In this document: positions 14,190 through 26,737 of the stretch, one piece after another
How the letters are laid out: each line of letters starts with the position of its first letter
How positions within the stretch are numbered: position 1 is the first letter of the stretch
NCBI RefSeq assembly: GCF_027942865.1
Contig: NC_134510.1
Coordinates: forward strand, 33,788,663-33,852,662
Length of the DNA: 64,000 bases
From: Odontesthes bonariensis
Lineage: Eukaryota; Chordata; Actinopteri; Atheriniformes; Atherinopsidae
Reading direction: 5' to 3'
Position numbers and translations under genes: made by a program
The notes under the pieces: model-generated
What the model was told of the DNA's origin: nothing
Seen by the model: only the letters and a program-made list of their open reading frames with translations
The model's database searches: none

Positions 14190-14345
14190 TAAATTATTTT
14201 ATTTGTTTCTCTTTATATTATTTTATGTATTTTTTATGCTTCTTCCACTCCCTGCTGCAATGCTTTTATTTTATGTAAAGCACTTTGAATTGTTTTGTAC
14301 ATGAAATGTGCTATACAAATAAATTTGTTTTGATATGATATGATA
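14190..14345 (+). repeat. LINE 3'-end fragment (L2/Rex1-like)
   Basis: Contains the fish LINE 3' tail pattern: a TGTAAAGCACTTTGAATTG segment, then a GAAATGTGCTATACAAATAAA segment, ending in a short TGATA tandem. No coding part remains. The family is judged from the tail only. Confidence 0.7.
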
Positions 14346-17300
14346 CTTGGAGCATTTCAGGCTCAAACTAACTCCTCCCTACTCCTGCAGGGAATATAAA
14401 CTCTACCGGTTTGTTATTGTTTGTGCAGAGCAAGGGGTGTGCAGCCCCACCTTAGAGCTTTGTGTGGGTGAAAACATTATTAAATGACTAGCTTACAGTC
14501 TCAATGTCTGTTTTTAACATAAGAAGATGAAGATGTTTCATGTGTCCCTGCTCAAACACACCTGATTCAGATGTAAGCTCTTCAGCAGAAGCCCAACCAT
14601 GACCCAGGTGTGTCGGCACAGGAAAGCATCCCAGACATGTAGGGCTGAAACTCACCAAATGCACCATGATCTACTGCCCAATCAGACTTTTTTACCTGTT
14701 TGAATAAAATGTAACTCTTCTAAAGAAGGACCCTTTGATGGCTTTCCTCCAGCTCAGAGAGAAAACATCAAACTCATGGTTGGGAACCTAATGAATCAGA
14801 GGATAATCACAAGATCTTTGCACAGTGCTCCTGCAGGCCGAGTTGATATCTACTATCAAGTACAGCCAGATAAATCCAATCTCACATGCAATATAATCAT
14901 CACCTTATACTGTGAAAGTTTATACCAGAGGCTAAAATAAATATTGAGATGTTTTTTTTCCCTTCTGAAATAACAAACATTTTTATCCGTTCAGTTTTAG
15001 TATCCTGGTGCATTCACAGCAGGAAAGCTTTGTGGCCAGCAGTGAGTGCTTTTCTGGGTTGTTATTTTCTGGGTTACGCCTCACAGGGCACATACAGGCT
15101 GTCTTATATTACTGCTGAAGGGTTTTCCAGCCACATGCTGCTTGATGCTTGTTGGAAACATTACATGGGGCTAAAACATATTCCCAACTCCTCTGTTCGA
15201 TTTAATCATTGATAATGACTTATTGCTATTTGCTAACAGAGCATTACACTAGATGAGCCACAGTAAACTGTTAAACTGTAATAAAAACTATAAATAAAGA
15301 GTATAATGGGGTTTGAAGGTGCAACTTCCTATTTTTCTTATTTATTTTGTCATAAAACACAATATGTTATGATTTTGTTATGCTTGATTGAGAACAGCAT
15401 CAGATCCTTTTGCTGTGAAGTGTGTTTTGCTTGAAATATAACTGAAATTGCGATTCGCTGTCAGTTATTTTATCGAGTTCAGTCCTTTGGGAAAATGTCA
15501 AAATTGTTTAAGCGATGCATAAAGTGAAATGTACCTAATGGATTTTTAGTTTGAAAATGCTAGGAAACTTTAAATGCCTTGCAAATTATAGGAAAACAAG
15601 AGTCAAAAGGTTTCAACAAAAGCAAAGCTGCCATTTCTAATTCTCCTGTTATGTCTGACCAACAGTCCAAAGAGGAAGTACGTACATTTTCCTGTCATGT
15701 ACAACAAAGAAAAGCATAAAATATTCTGCATAAAAAACACCAACTACAGCAGTTATTCAGCTGTTTGACAAATCAGATTAACTCCAAATGCAATACTTTC
15801 TAAATAATGTCGTGCATTTCTTCCACTGACAAACATTAGCGGTTACAGTGATGCATCTCCAGAAACACCTGGCCTGCAATGTGCAGACACCCCTTACTGC
15901 AGGGCACTTACACTGAGAGCATGTGCTGCAGTGTATCACCATCCCATCCTCGCAGGTGTCACCCTCCATCTCTCCTCCCCATCGTGCCCCTGTTCGCCTA
16001 ATAAACTCAGTCTGTCTCCTCTTTCTCTGCACCGTGGCAGGTGTCCAGCCCAACTGCTGCCTCTAAAAGGACAACAAGGCCTGATAGCAGGGAAACAGGA
16101 GCAAGCCGACTGCATAACAAGGACTTATTATGATGATGAAATGTCCTACACGGCCCCAAACACCCTCTTAGAGAAATCTTTTCCACTGATAAGGGGAGTC
16201 TAAACCCTCACCCCAGAGCTGCTTAGAGGTGGAGGAGGAGAAGGGAGGGGTTCTAACCTGATTGGATCTGTGGCTCAGAGGGGGCACATGTAACAAAATC
16301 AAATGGCCGTCAAGCTGCTGTCATGCATAATTAATTGGGCCTCCTACAACCAACTACACAAAAATCCATGGTCATTTGATTAGGGGGTTTTGGAGGACTC
16401 TGAAGTGCATCGCTGTCTGAGCTACTTCCCCGCTCACCTCTCTATCTGCGAGGATCGTGTCAGAGAGACTTCAGCCCGCCCAAGTTTGACTTTAACAACC
16501 AGCCGAAGCAAATCCCAAACTTTCACTGGGGCTCCAGGTGAAACTCGCAGGCCTTTTGATGGCAGGACCACTTCTTTAAAAAGTCATCCCAGACAGGATC
16601 AATGCACAAAATGTTTTGGGAAAAACACGACATAAAAATAAAGATAAGGTGAGATAAAGGTGACCTGCAAGTTCAGCAGGAGGAGCTTTCCTTTGTACAC
16701 TGCAGCGCTTTAAAGCCGAGGCTGATGCTGGAAGAAACGGGGCTGCTCGAAGCTCAGGGATCCAACCAACAAAGCACAAAGAACACTCATTCACTAATCT
16801 GACAATGTATGAAGAGAAAAATACTACAAATACAGTGATAAGTGATGAACACTTGACTGGGAAACCTATCGATGTGTGTGTGTATCTATGTGTGAAACAT
16901 TTCCAGTGTAATCTCTACAGTTTGCAGCTTGATTCTGTAACACTTCTTTTCTAAATACTGTCACTGTGTCCTAAATCACTCTCTCACTAATATAACTTTT
17001 GCACATAACTAAAAACTAATTGTGTTGAGCCGTTTGTTACTTTCTGCTCCGTTGACACTTACCCAAATTAAAACATTCTACTTATTTTATGCAAGATACT
17101 TCTTACTCGCATAATAACAACATAAATTAATTTTTATTGATAAAAGAATGGCAAACCAAACTTGAACAGCTCTGGCGTTGCTGCAGAGGTCAGCAATTTA
17201 TTTTCTTTTTTTAAATAAATTGGAGAAAACAATTATAAGATCCAAATGATGGATTATTATGGAAATATAAAAGCTGAATAATATCCTCTCAGTGCAGGGT

Positions 17301-18592
17301 TGTAATCTTCTGTGTATGGAGTAATGAGTCATTTTTACGCTATTTAAACTTCTTCTTTCCTTAAGTTGCAATATGCAGCAACGGGACAGAAAATAAAAAG
17401 GATTTTTACCTGATTATGAGAATAGATTAATAGATTAAGCAATCCAACCTTTAGTTTCCTCGCTCCAAAACAACGAAAGTGAAAGACGACCCCTCTGCAG
17501 CCTGCACAACTTCAAGTTAAATCATAGAAATGATTTAAAAGGTGTACGTTCCCATGAGTTAAGCTACAGCAAATAACGTTCCAGCAGCCTCAGTCTTTGA
17601 ATACGTTCATCTTTTGTACATAAAAAATAAAAAAAACATAAATCAGGTAAGAAGCAGCAGTCGAATCTGTAGTTCAGGTAATTATCAAAACTGTGAACTC
17701 ATCTTTATCATCAATCAGCAAACCTCCAAGAACCTGCACACAAACTTTGCAGAATTTCTTATTTAACATTATTGTATACAAACATCTTCATATGTCGTGG
17801 AGCTTCTTGCTGGCAGCACGCAGTCGATGTGAGATTTATGAAAATGAATAAATGCATCAAACCAGCATCCTTGCACATTTGGTCTGTAAAACTACTGGAG
17901 AAACACCTTCACGCTGCCTTTCATTCAGCCTACAACTAAACGAGATTTCGAAACAGGAGAACAACCTCGCATACATGATCTGTAACTTTCTAATGGTCTC
18001 AGGGAGGCCACAGGGTTGTGTTTGCACACACAGTCAATAATGCATTTAACCATCTGCAGGTCTGGTTGTAAATGTAACGATGCATCAACAGCCTCTGGGT
18101 GCTATGGAACTGGCATGTAAGTTGCAAAGATTTGTAAAGATGAACTAGCTTAAAGTTTTTCATTTGTAGCATTTGGTTTTCTTATTTTATTTAAATCTCA
18201 TTTCACTTCAAATCAGACACACTTTCCTGTTTTTTTTTCCATTTACTCCTATCCAGGTTAATCACTCTGGTTCTGCTCTCGTCTACAACTTGTGATTTTC
18301 TTATCAATTGTATGGAATAAATAAAAAAAACAATCTGTCATTGTTTTTTTTTTAAATGATAAGATGGGATATTATTATTATTATTATCAAACTGACCACA
18401 CTTTTTTCTTAACTGAAAAGTAAAAATAGGGCAAACGAGGAATCGGTTGTTTCAGCCCTGCTTTGTAACGCATCACAACTCTGAGGGTGCAGGTCATCTG
18501 TGGGTAGATGTTGCCACCTGCAGGACATCCGAAGAACTACAGCACAATGTAAGAGTAAACCACAGTCAAAAAGTTAAAGTGCTGCAAGATTT

Positions 18593-21500
18593 TTTATTCA
18601 AAAAGCATATATTCAGGAATTAAAGATGCATATACTTACATATGTAAATAGATATGTTCAAACACACAGAGTGGGAAAACAATGTGCTTCAGTAGCTGCA
18701 ATGCCTTTATGCACTTTGTGTGCATACATGAAAATGTCTTTGAGGATGTATCTTTTCAGGGTTTTAAGGAAACAACTCCCGCTCATTTTAGGGATTTTTC
18801 TTTTCCTTTTCAATCCGAGTCACATAAATCATTAAAAAGAAAGTTTAAAAGGCATGAAATCATCACTCCTCAAAATGGAAGACGGCTCCCTGTCGTCATG
18901 AATTCACCATTGATGAAAGAAAAAATAAAGGTAACGACTGAAGCATTTACTCCATTAACACGACGGGACATTTCTTTTCATTACAGTTTCTTTTTTTCTC
19001 GTACTCTCTGCAGTGACACTCTGCATCTGCGATCACACTTCCGTTGTTGGCAGCAGGTTAGGACTCCGTTTCTGACGGCCTGTTATTATGAGGTCTGGCA
19101 TAAAGGTTTGTCAAGTTGTTTTTGGTGAATAGATTAATTCAGAAAGTTGAGACGAAGGTTGGAAATTCTGTAGCGCGGTACCTGCTGACGCGGAGTAAAA
19201 GGGTAAGGTGAGAGGCAGAGTGCCTTCCTAGTTGGCCGGGTGGGGCCGTCCCTCGGGGATGAGCGAGGTGAAGAAGGTGATGATGAAGGACCAGGCGGTG
19301 GTGAGGAAGGTTGGCTCTGGGAGAGCAGCAGCCGGAGCCTGGGCCTGGTCCTGGTCCTCCGGGCCTCCAGCACCTTCTTCACCGCTGTCGTCATCCTCCA
19401 ACCCTTCATCCATCAGACGTTCCTGCGGCAAACACAAGCTTTTAGCTTTCCGATCAGTTATTTTTGTGCTGGTTGGTACATACTCAGTTGGGCATAAATA
19501 GTCACTGTAAGCAGTTACGAATGAGATGCAGTAAATAAGTTGGCACCTGAGAGATGTCAGGTGACAAACAGATGCTAAATGCAAAAAAACTAGGGCTGGG
19601 CAACGATTAAAATTAATCACATGATTTCTCTGATTAATCGCATTTGCACACAAAATCCAAAAATTAATTCCAAATAGCCTTTAGCATTTAGTTTTATTTT
19701 AAATGTGCTGCCATATGAATGAAAGTGCCATAACATTTGTTGTGCAAACACACTTTTAACATCAGCATCTTTCTGTAGTTTTTATGTAGAAGCCTCGCTC
19801 CACTGTCTGTTTCCTTGAATGACTTGCTGCTATCAGTTGTGTGTTTTGGCTTTAAGTGATATTTTAGACTGGAACTACTACGCTGAGAAGACAATTCAAC
19901 TTGGCCGTAAATGCCGGAGTTTTTTTTTATTTATTTTGAAATGCGTGCTTTTATGTTGAAACAAGTAAAACAGGAAGTAGCGCCGGTTATCTCCGTGAGC
20001 TTCACACAGAGACCGAGGAGCCCCTGTAACGGTGATGTTACCTGCTAGTTTATCTTTATTTTATCACTCCATGCTTCGTGGTGTTTACTGTAACTGTGTG
20101 AATGTGATGCAGAGGAGAAGTAAAAGTTCAAGAATCCTAGTTTTGACCGTGAAGATTGCCTCTGGGGAATGACTCTGCCGTTGGTTGAGAAGCTAAAGGC
20201 TAAAGTGGCCAGTGTTACTTTGATTATTTATTGGTACCAGCGGCAATGCTAAGAATGCTATTTCTTTAATGATTACAACCACTAATGTTGTCTTTTACTT
20301 TGTTTACTTGAACATTTAGTTCTACTGTGTTGATGTGACGTTAATAAACATCTGTGAGAAGAACCGGAGTCTCGCATCCAATCAATGGGCGGCATAATGG
20401 CAGAGTTTACAGATGACTTTGGTTCTGTCGACTCCGCCGTCTGGAAGAACTTCAAAATGAAAATGGCCGAGTAAAAGTTCAGTACCCTTCTCCAAGTTTG
20501 GTGGATCCGCCAATTAACTTTCTTTTCCGGTTCCGCAGCAGACAGCAACAGACTTTTACAAAATAAAAGCCTGTGAGCAACATACTTTTACAATAATAAA
20601 ACCTGCGTTAATGCGTGATAAAATATTTATCGACGTTAAATAATTAACAAGTTAACGCATAATAACAAGTTAACTCGCCCAGCCCTGAAAAAACATCACA
20701 TTTAGAGGCTGTTTATCTTCAAGAGGAACATTTTAAACAGGTCGGACAAAAGAGCAGTGATGTAGAAAAGCAATCTCCAGCCCACCATTTCCTGTATGTC
20801 CTGGTGTCTCCCAGCTTCTTCCTGAGGAGCGCCGGCCCTTCCTCCTCCTCCTCCTCCTCCTCCTCCGAGGTTCTGCTGCTCGGGTCTGAAGGGGAACCAA
20901 CCTGCCTGGTGCCTAAAAACATGAACACTCGGGTTTAAGAAGGATTTTTTTACAAGACAAACCTGTGGAGGATAAAGTTGACTGAGAACTTAAACCTTAA
21001 AAAGCACTGCTCTGAACACATATCTGTAAAGTACATTTGGATTTCTTCCTGTGTCCTGCCACAGAGACTCACAGGTAAACCAGCAACATGGCGCCGACCA
21101 CCATCACGAAGCGACTAAAGGAGGAGTAGAAGTAGACGATGCTAAGTAGGACACCGGCGCGAGACACCGTGTAGAGCCAGTCCAGCCAATCAGGGTTCAG
21201 CTCGTCATCGTTCAACACCGGGCCGCCCTGCGCGTTCATCTGGATGGGGTTGGCTGGCTGGTTTTCTGGTAAGGGGTTGTGGGCGGGGTTGGGGCCCAGC
21301 GGTGGCGGCGCAGCCTCGTTTGGTGGGGCAGGCTGAAGGGGTGAGGAGGGAGGAGAGGTGGTGGGAGGCTGAGAGGCGGCTACAGCTGCTTGACTACAGA
21401 GAGGATGTGAGAAGAGGACAAACAACGGAAATACATCAATCTCGGAACAAGTTGTAACTTGGATTAGCAGCCGTGATGAGGTAGAGATGATGAGACTTTT

Positions 21501-24500
21501 CTTATACTTACTATTGCATGTAGTAGTGGTGTGCGTACATCTGCTGCCACCACAGCATCTGCATGGGCATGCTCATGGGGTAGGGGGGCATGTTGGCAGA
21601 GAGGTCGCCTTGTAAAGGCAGCTGTGCTGCATTCGGCCTGTAAAAGCGTGTCATGCTATTTGTTAAAGCATTAATTAATTATCATTAAAGTTTTGAATGT
21701 ATTGTGACTTGCTTTAACATGTAAATCTTTCCTGAGTTTCTCTTGCCGTTGGGTTAAATGTGATATGGAATTATAGAATAATGGACCAAATTTAAAAATT
21801 CCTCTCTTATATGTGGCCCAGGCTATTTGAATTTGACCGTTTTCTTCCTCTGTGTTGTTTCTAACTCTGTAATGTAGCTTGATAGCACCACTCTCTGTTG
21901 ATGATACGCAGTTTAGTTTATTCGACTGACGCTCGGTAACCGAAGCTCCATCCCCTGCTAAAGATGCATAACATTATGAGCAGAACCAATTTGACTTTTT
22001 TCATTTTATCATGCTCCTCACAACTTAATTCAGACATGTATTTATAAGTGATGGAAGAAGATGTGACGTGTGCCCAGTATTTGCCATTTGTGTCAGATTT
22101 GGCAGTGCATGAGGTGCAGTATAGTATCAAACTGTTTATGGAGTCACAATCTTCTTACATCTGCTGATACCAAAATAATTCATACTAAAACACAGCAGCG
22201 GTGGAAGGAAACTGTTGAAAATATCACTCACAGAATGTTATATTCATTAGAGTTTAACTCCTCTGATCATACGTCACATTTACTGTGTCTGTTCATGCGG
22301 CTACAGCAGTAAACATTCAGCTTCAACAGATTAATGGAAAGATGTGCATAGGAGCTAAAAATGTTTTGGATGCACATTTCTTATTTTGTGACATTTCAGA
22401 AGTTCTTTTGATTTTGTGCGGAACCAGAAGTGGGGACAGTGGACTCAGTAAGACTGGTGGCCTTTACATCACTCTCTAAATTAGTGATGCTCCGATTGAT
22501 CGGCCGATAATGCCCAAAAATAGCCTGATCGGCGATCGGAAAAATATGCCGATCAAAAAACCGATCACGTGACGTAAATTACTAGCGACCACTTTCTAAT
22601 GTGGTACATGACGTGTGTACAGAACCGAACAGGCAAAACCTCTACAGTGCATCTCGACAGCATGACCTCTCCTGTCTGGAATTTCTTCAAAGTGTGTCAG
22701 AAAGATGTGAAACTTACTGCGGTCACGCCATCTGCGCTCCGGAGAGGCACGGTCGCGCTAGCTACACTTGAAAATCGAGTGCCCGTTTACATCGCGTCGT
22801 ACGGTAAAGCGTGTGAGCGGATTTGTGGTGCATTCAAGTGCACCCCGTAAACTCAGAAATCTATATCGAAGTTGATTTTTCATTTGTTGGAATACATACA
22901 CCTGTCATTACTTGGTTGTTTTTTTTTACTACATTCTTTTTAATGATTAAAACAAAATGATAGAACAAAATTCTTGAAGCATATTCAGGTTCAAACTCAT
23001 TTCTGCATAGTCAGATTTGAAAACTTCATTTAGAACCAAATCAAAATGTTCTCTGCCGACTCCACCAGATTCTTGTTCTACATGTCCCCAGCTACCTCTG
23101 GTGGTTTAATTTCTATAAATGGTACACTCTCTGCTAGATGAAGGGCATAGAAATGTCCGATTCCTTCCGTGATCGGCAATCGGGTAGATCATGATTTTGG
23201 TGATCGGTCCAAAAAATGCTGATTGGAGCATCTATACTCTAAATGCATGTGTGATGTTGTTTTCTGGTAGATAAACCTTTAAAGTGATGGTGTAAACCGT
23301 CTATTTCCCCTCTATTTTGCTATTTTTTGAGTGTGGTGCCTATAACTTCAGCACAAATCCGATGCGTTTGGACCTTCTTACCACTGAGGGACACCGGAGG
23401 CACTGTAAGGGGGGAAGCCACCGCGATGCCTCAGCCCATCATAACTTCCTGGGACAGAGGAGGAGGAGGAGGAGGGCGAGGCAGGATTCGGTGTAGATGC
23501 AGAGGAGGGGGATTCGGTGTTGTTTGAGCTCTGTGACCAAATATAAACACCAACTGGACTGTAACCAATCATTGAATAACCAACACATGGAAAATCTGCA
23601 GTCGAGCCAAAGGATTTGCAGCAGCCTTCACAGTTTGCATAAGAGGTCACAGACAGACATTCTGGGATGAGCATGTGACCTAGTAACATGCTATGCAGGT
23701 GATCCGTTTACCACTGAGTACAAGCCAGCTTAGCTGAAAACTCATCAAATTGTCAAATGCAGAGAAGAGTCTGTTGTCTACTCACGCTGGACTCAGAAGT
23801 AGAAGAGGTGGAAGCACTCTGAGGCATGGGCGAGCCTGGGGGACTACGAGAGGCACATACGAGATGCATCATGTGGTACTCATCCTGCTGTGGGTCGACG
23901 AGGCCAAGAAACAATCCAGCGATGTGGGGGTGGGGGGGGCAAGGGGATGGGGTGGAGGTTAGGGCAGCAACAGACAGGAGAGACAAAAAAGAAACAGAGA
24001 AAGTAGAAGGATTAGTGCGGAAAAGACCGGAATTCAAACACAATGTTCCCCTTTGTCGGTAACCCACATCATATCAGCCATTGTTTCCCTGGCAACCATT
24101 TTCAGTTCCCCCACAGATGAAACACACAAACACACGTTTGCACAACTGTTTAAAACGGTAAACTGAATGTTCAACTAATTATACACAAACACCTCTGCAA
24201 AACAACCAGTTCATCAGATAGTCGGGTTCATTCTGCGGCTGGAACAGATCAAATCTCATTGGTCGGGATGTGGGCCATCATTTGGAGCTAAAGGCATTTG
24301 AGCCTGAAGCCAAACTTTACAATGTTGTATGAACATATGAATAAATTCACCCTTCCACAGCAGCTTTTACCTTTCGGAGCACATCTCTGAGCTGCAGGTG
24401 GTCGTGGAGGAGCTGTCCTAAGTACACCAGCTGCTGGTCTTTGGAGCGCTGCAACACAAACAGCATCACACGGTGACACACAGACAGTGAGCAGCAGCTT

Positions 24501-26737
24501 TAATGCCTTTTTTCTTTTTCCATTAAAACTAATGGCAGCAGACGCCTGTTTTTGAGTCCTCGCAGGCCACAATCATTTCAGCATTTTCTTTAAAACAAAA
24601 CAAGGAAATACTTGTGTAAAAATGCTGGAGTTCCTCTTCTGTTATTAGTTGGAACTGAAGCCAAACACCCACACATGTTTTCAGTAAACATGGCCACCAA
24701 CCTCTCAGCACAAAGACAATGGGCCTCATGCAACAACCGTTCGTACCCACGGATCTGTTCTTAAGTCGTGCGTAAGAGTGATTTAAGAGAATTTGCGCAT
24801 TCACCAATCTTTTAGTATTTTATGTTTTCTTTCAGGTACCAACAGAATTTACGGAGTGATCCAGACCTGTCGTAGGAGTTTCCTAAAATAGTTTGACGCA
24901 ATATTTGAAGCAAACACAAATAAATATATACATAATACCCCATTATGATGTTTAAATTATGCACTAATTGAAGGTTAACTCTGTATATAACAAGGTCAAT
25001 GGGAAGCATAACCAGCGGCTGAGACTGTGTAGATATCCTTGTCAATCAAACCCAATTCCACCACACGTTCAGGTCATCACCACCCTTAAATTTTTGGCCA
25101 CAGGAACCTTTCAGAGGGAGATTGGAGACAGATCGGGGGGGTCCCAGTCCTCTGTAAGTCGTGCGCTCCCCTTGGTCATCAAAACTCTCATCAGTTTATC
25201 ACCCATGGTACATCAGATTCCCATACACCGCTGTCCAACAAGTACAAATTAAGAGGGACTTTCATTCCGTGGCTGGACTGCCAAACATAACCGGAGCAAC
25301 AGACTACATACGCTTCAAAGCCCCCGTGCTGTTGGGGAGCGCACTGAGCTGAAGGCCAGGTGGGTGTGTCTCCATACAGCGGGGGGCAAACTGCTCTATA
25401 GCCCAGAGAAGGCATGCCAAATTTGCACAATATTGCCATGAACGAGGGTCTCCTACAACCTGAACCAACCCAGGCAGACCAGAAGGTGTGGTGCCAGAAG
25501 ACCCCCCTCATGGACCGTCCCATCGAAGTGCCATCATGATGAGGCAACAACTGATTGCACGGCTTTAGTTGCAGTCATCGAGCACCTGGCCATGGCGAGA
25601 CGTTTTTTAAGCCATTTTCATATCAAACCATTTCTTTTTTATTGTGGTGACATTACGAACTACAGGTGACAAAGAATTAACAGCACTCGTAATTGCTTCC
25701 CATTTCTTCGCTTTAGCAGGTCCCATAATTCCACTGCTGACACTGCTAAAAATGACAGATTTTTTCCTTTTTGGATCTCTAAAAGCAGAAATTCAATCTC
25801 AGAGACCGCAAAGTCTTTTTGCGCCTCAATGCAGTTCTCATGAGTCAACATTCAACACTTCCTGGCACAGGAGCGAGGAAGCACTGCCTTATATGGTATC
25901 ATTTTGGGCATGGAGTATGCAAATCTACTATCCTTGTGCACGTGCATTTAAATACGCACGGGTGACAGTATTCATTTACGCAGGTCGTTTACACACTTCA
26001 TCTGAAGTTAAGAGCTTTTGTTGAATCTGATTTTGCGTTTGTTCGTGAAAAATTTGAATAAAAAACATGAAAATGTTCTTGCATGAGGCCCACTGTTTTT
26101 TATGTCCAGCTGTGAGAACTTTTTGTTGGGTGGAACAATGTTGTTCAGCTTGTAATATCAAAGCCACACTTTGTGTAAGCTGGTGCCTGACTGGATCAGA
26201 TTTCAGAGCATCCACTGGGTACAAGGGTCTTCACTTTTTCTCACACAGAGGAGCACATCAAAGTATGGCCGTCTTTCTGTGCACACGGTTTGCTCTTTCT
26301 TTTGCAAAATGATCAGAACTTCACACACAGGGAGATACAGACTTATATAGATCGGTCTGAGAGGGTTAAAGCCAACCAACAGAGTCATGACTCAGCATAA
26401 AAACGGAGGCATTTAAAGTTTCGAACATACATAAATCAACTTCTGGACGACAATGACCTGAATTATGTTACAGAACTGGTTTAGAAAACATGTTTTTTTT
26501 CTCCCTACTCCACGCGCATTTAACTTCCCTCAGACGTTAAACAGAATAACAAAGAGTTATTTACCGGCTTGCTGGGGTACACGGTAGAGATGTGACTCTT
26601 CAGCCTCTCCACAGTCCAGTTGAGGAAGCAGTTAATGGTGTGATCTTCATACTTCTGGTTGGGGGCCTTAATGACCAGGGTTACAGGACTATCAACTGCT
26701 CCAGCGTCCATGGCTCATAATATTAAAAGGGTGGGCT
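18593..26737 (-). CDS. herpud2: HERPUD2, ER-associated ubiquitin-like membrane protein
   Basis: ER membrane protein of the Herp family, which recruits ubiquilins and supports ER-associated degradation. Coding exons in transcript order are 26711-26565, 24448-24371, 23887-23786, 23530-23382, 21637-21512, 21393-21073, 20912-20786 and 19422-19228. All junctions are GT-AG and phases agree, giving 414 residues (human about 406). Residues 9-88 form the ubiquitin-like domain (VTLVIKAPNQKY, then KDQQLVYLGQLLHDHLQL). The middle is Ser/Pro-rich, followed by MQMLWWQQMYAHHYY. Residues about 280-308 are a strong hydrophobic membrane hairpin ending GAMLLVYL, followed by HQAGWFPFR. The C-terminus is TTFFTSLIPEG-like and ends PAN. 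A GGA microsatellite in exon 7 encodes Gly 324-331. A probable acceptor at 26738 would put the exon's 5' edge at 26737. AATAAA on the - strand at 18593-18598 would end the 3'UTR. Confidence 0.93.
19591..20687. mobile_element. hAT-type DNA transposon, non-autonomous
   Basis: Inserted in the last herpud2 intron. The left end is TAGGGCTGGGC and the right end is its complement GCCCAGCCCTG. Both subterminal regions are rich in ATTAATCGC/GCGATTAAT-like motifs. The flanks, AAAAAAAC on the left and AAAAAACA on the right, resemble a slipped 8-bp target duplication. No recognisable transposase remains; a 71-aa to 88-aa open stretch on the - strand (20282-20548) matches nothing I know. Confidence 0.75.
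22482..23236 (+). mobile_element. hAT element with BED-finger remnant, 8-bp TSD
   Basis: The left end TAGTGATGCTCC and right end GGAGCATCTATA are imperfect inverted repeats. They are flanked by identical 8-bp duplications CTCTAAAT at 22474-22481 and 23237-23244. Repeated GATCGG motifs lie near both ends. Around 22670-22720 the + strand reads SPVWNFFKVCQKDVKL, the start of a BED-type zinc finger as in hAT transposases. The rest of the transposase is gone. It lies in the herpud2 intron between exons 4 and 5. Confidence 0.88.
24721..26092 (+). mobile_element. PIF/Harbinger relic (HARBI1-like transposase fragments)
   Basis: Ends are GGGCCTCATGCAA and the complementary TTGCATGAGGCCC, lying in herpud2 intron 1. 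Between about 25050 and 25330 the + strand carries Harbinger transposase pieces in two frames: PPHVQVITTLKFLATGTFQ, GDRSGGSQSSVSRALP and then RFPYTAVQQVQIKRDF. Around 25655-25740 the - strand reads like the Myb/SANT partner protein (KKWEAITSAVNSLSP), divergent from the transposase as in intact Harbingers. Frameshifts and loss of most of the catalytic region show it is dead. Confidence 0.85.

Larger units (their letters stand above)
8088..18592. other. Intergenic DNA between tbx20 and herpud2
   Basis: No gene found on either strand. ORFs here are short, have no family resemblance and no exon-like junctions. A LINE tail lies at 14190-14345 and CTCF-like motifs at 9859 and 14075. Stretches such as 12050-12620 and 15900-16400 look non-repetitive and could hold conserved regulatory elements of tbx20, but that needs a multi-species alignment. 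Confidence 0.6.

Noticed and set aside
14949-15212. 87-aa ORF with hydrophobic stretches
   Set aside because: No homology that I recognise, no splice or promoter context, and its length is expected by chance in AT-rich DNA.
19232-19501. ORFs on + opposite the last herpud2 exon
   Set aside because: Shadow of the herpud2 coding exon on the - strand, whose protein matches the known C-terminus.
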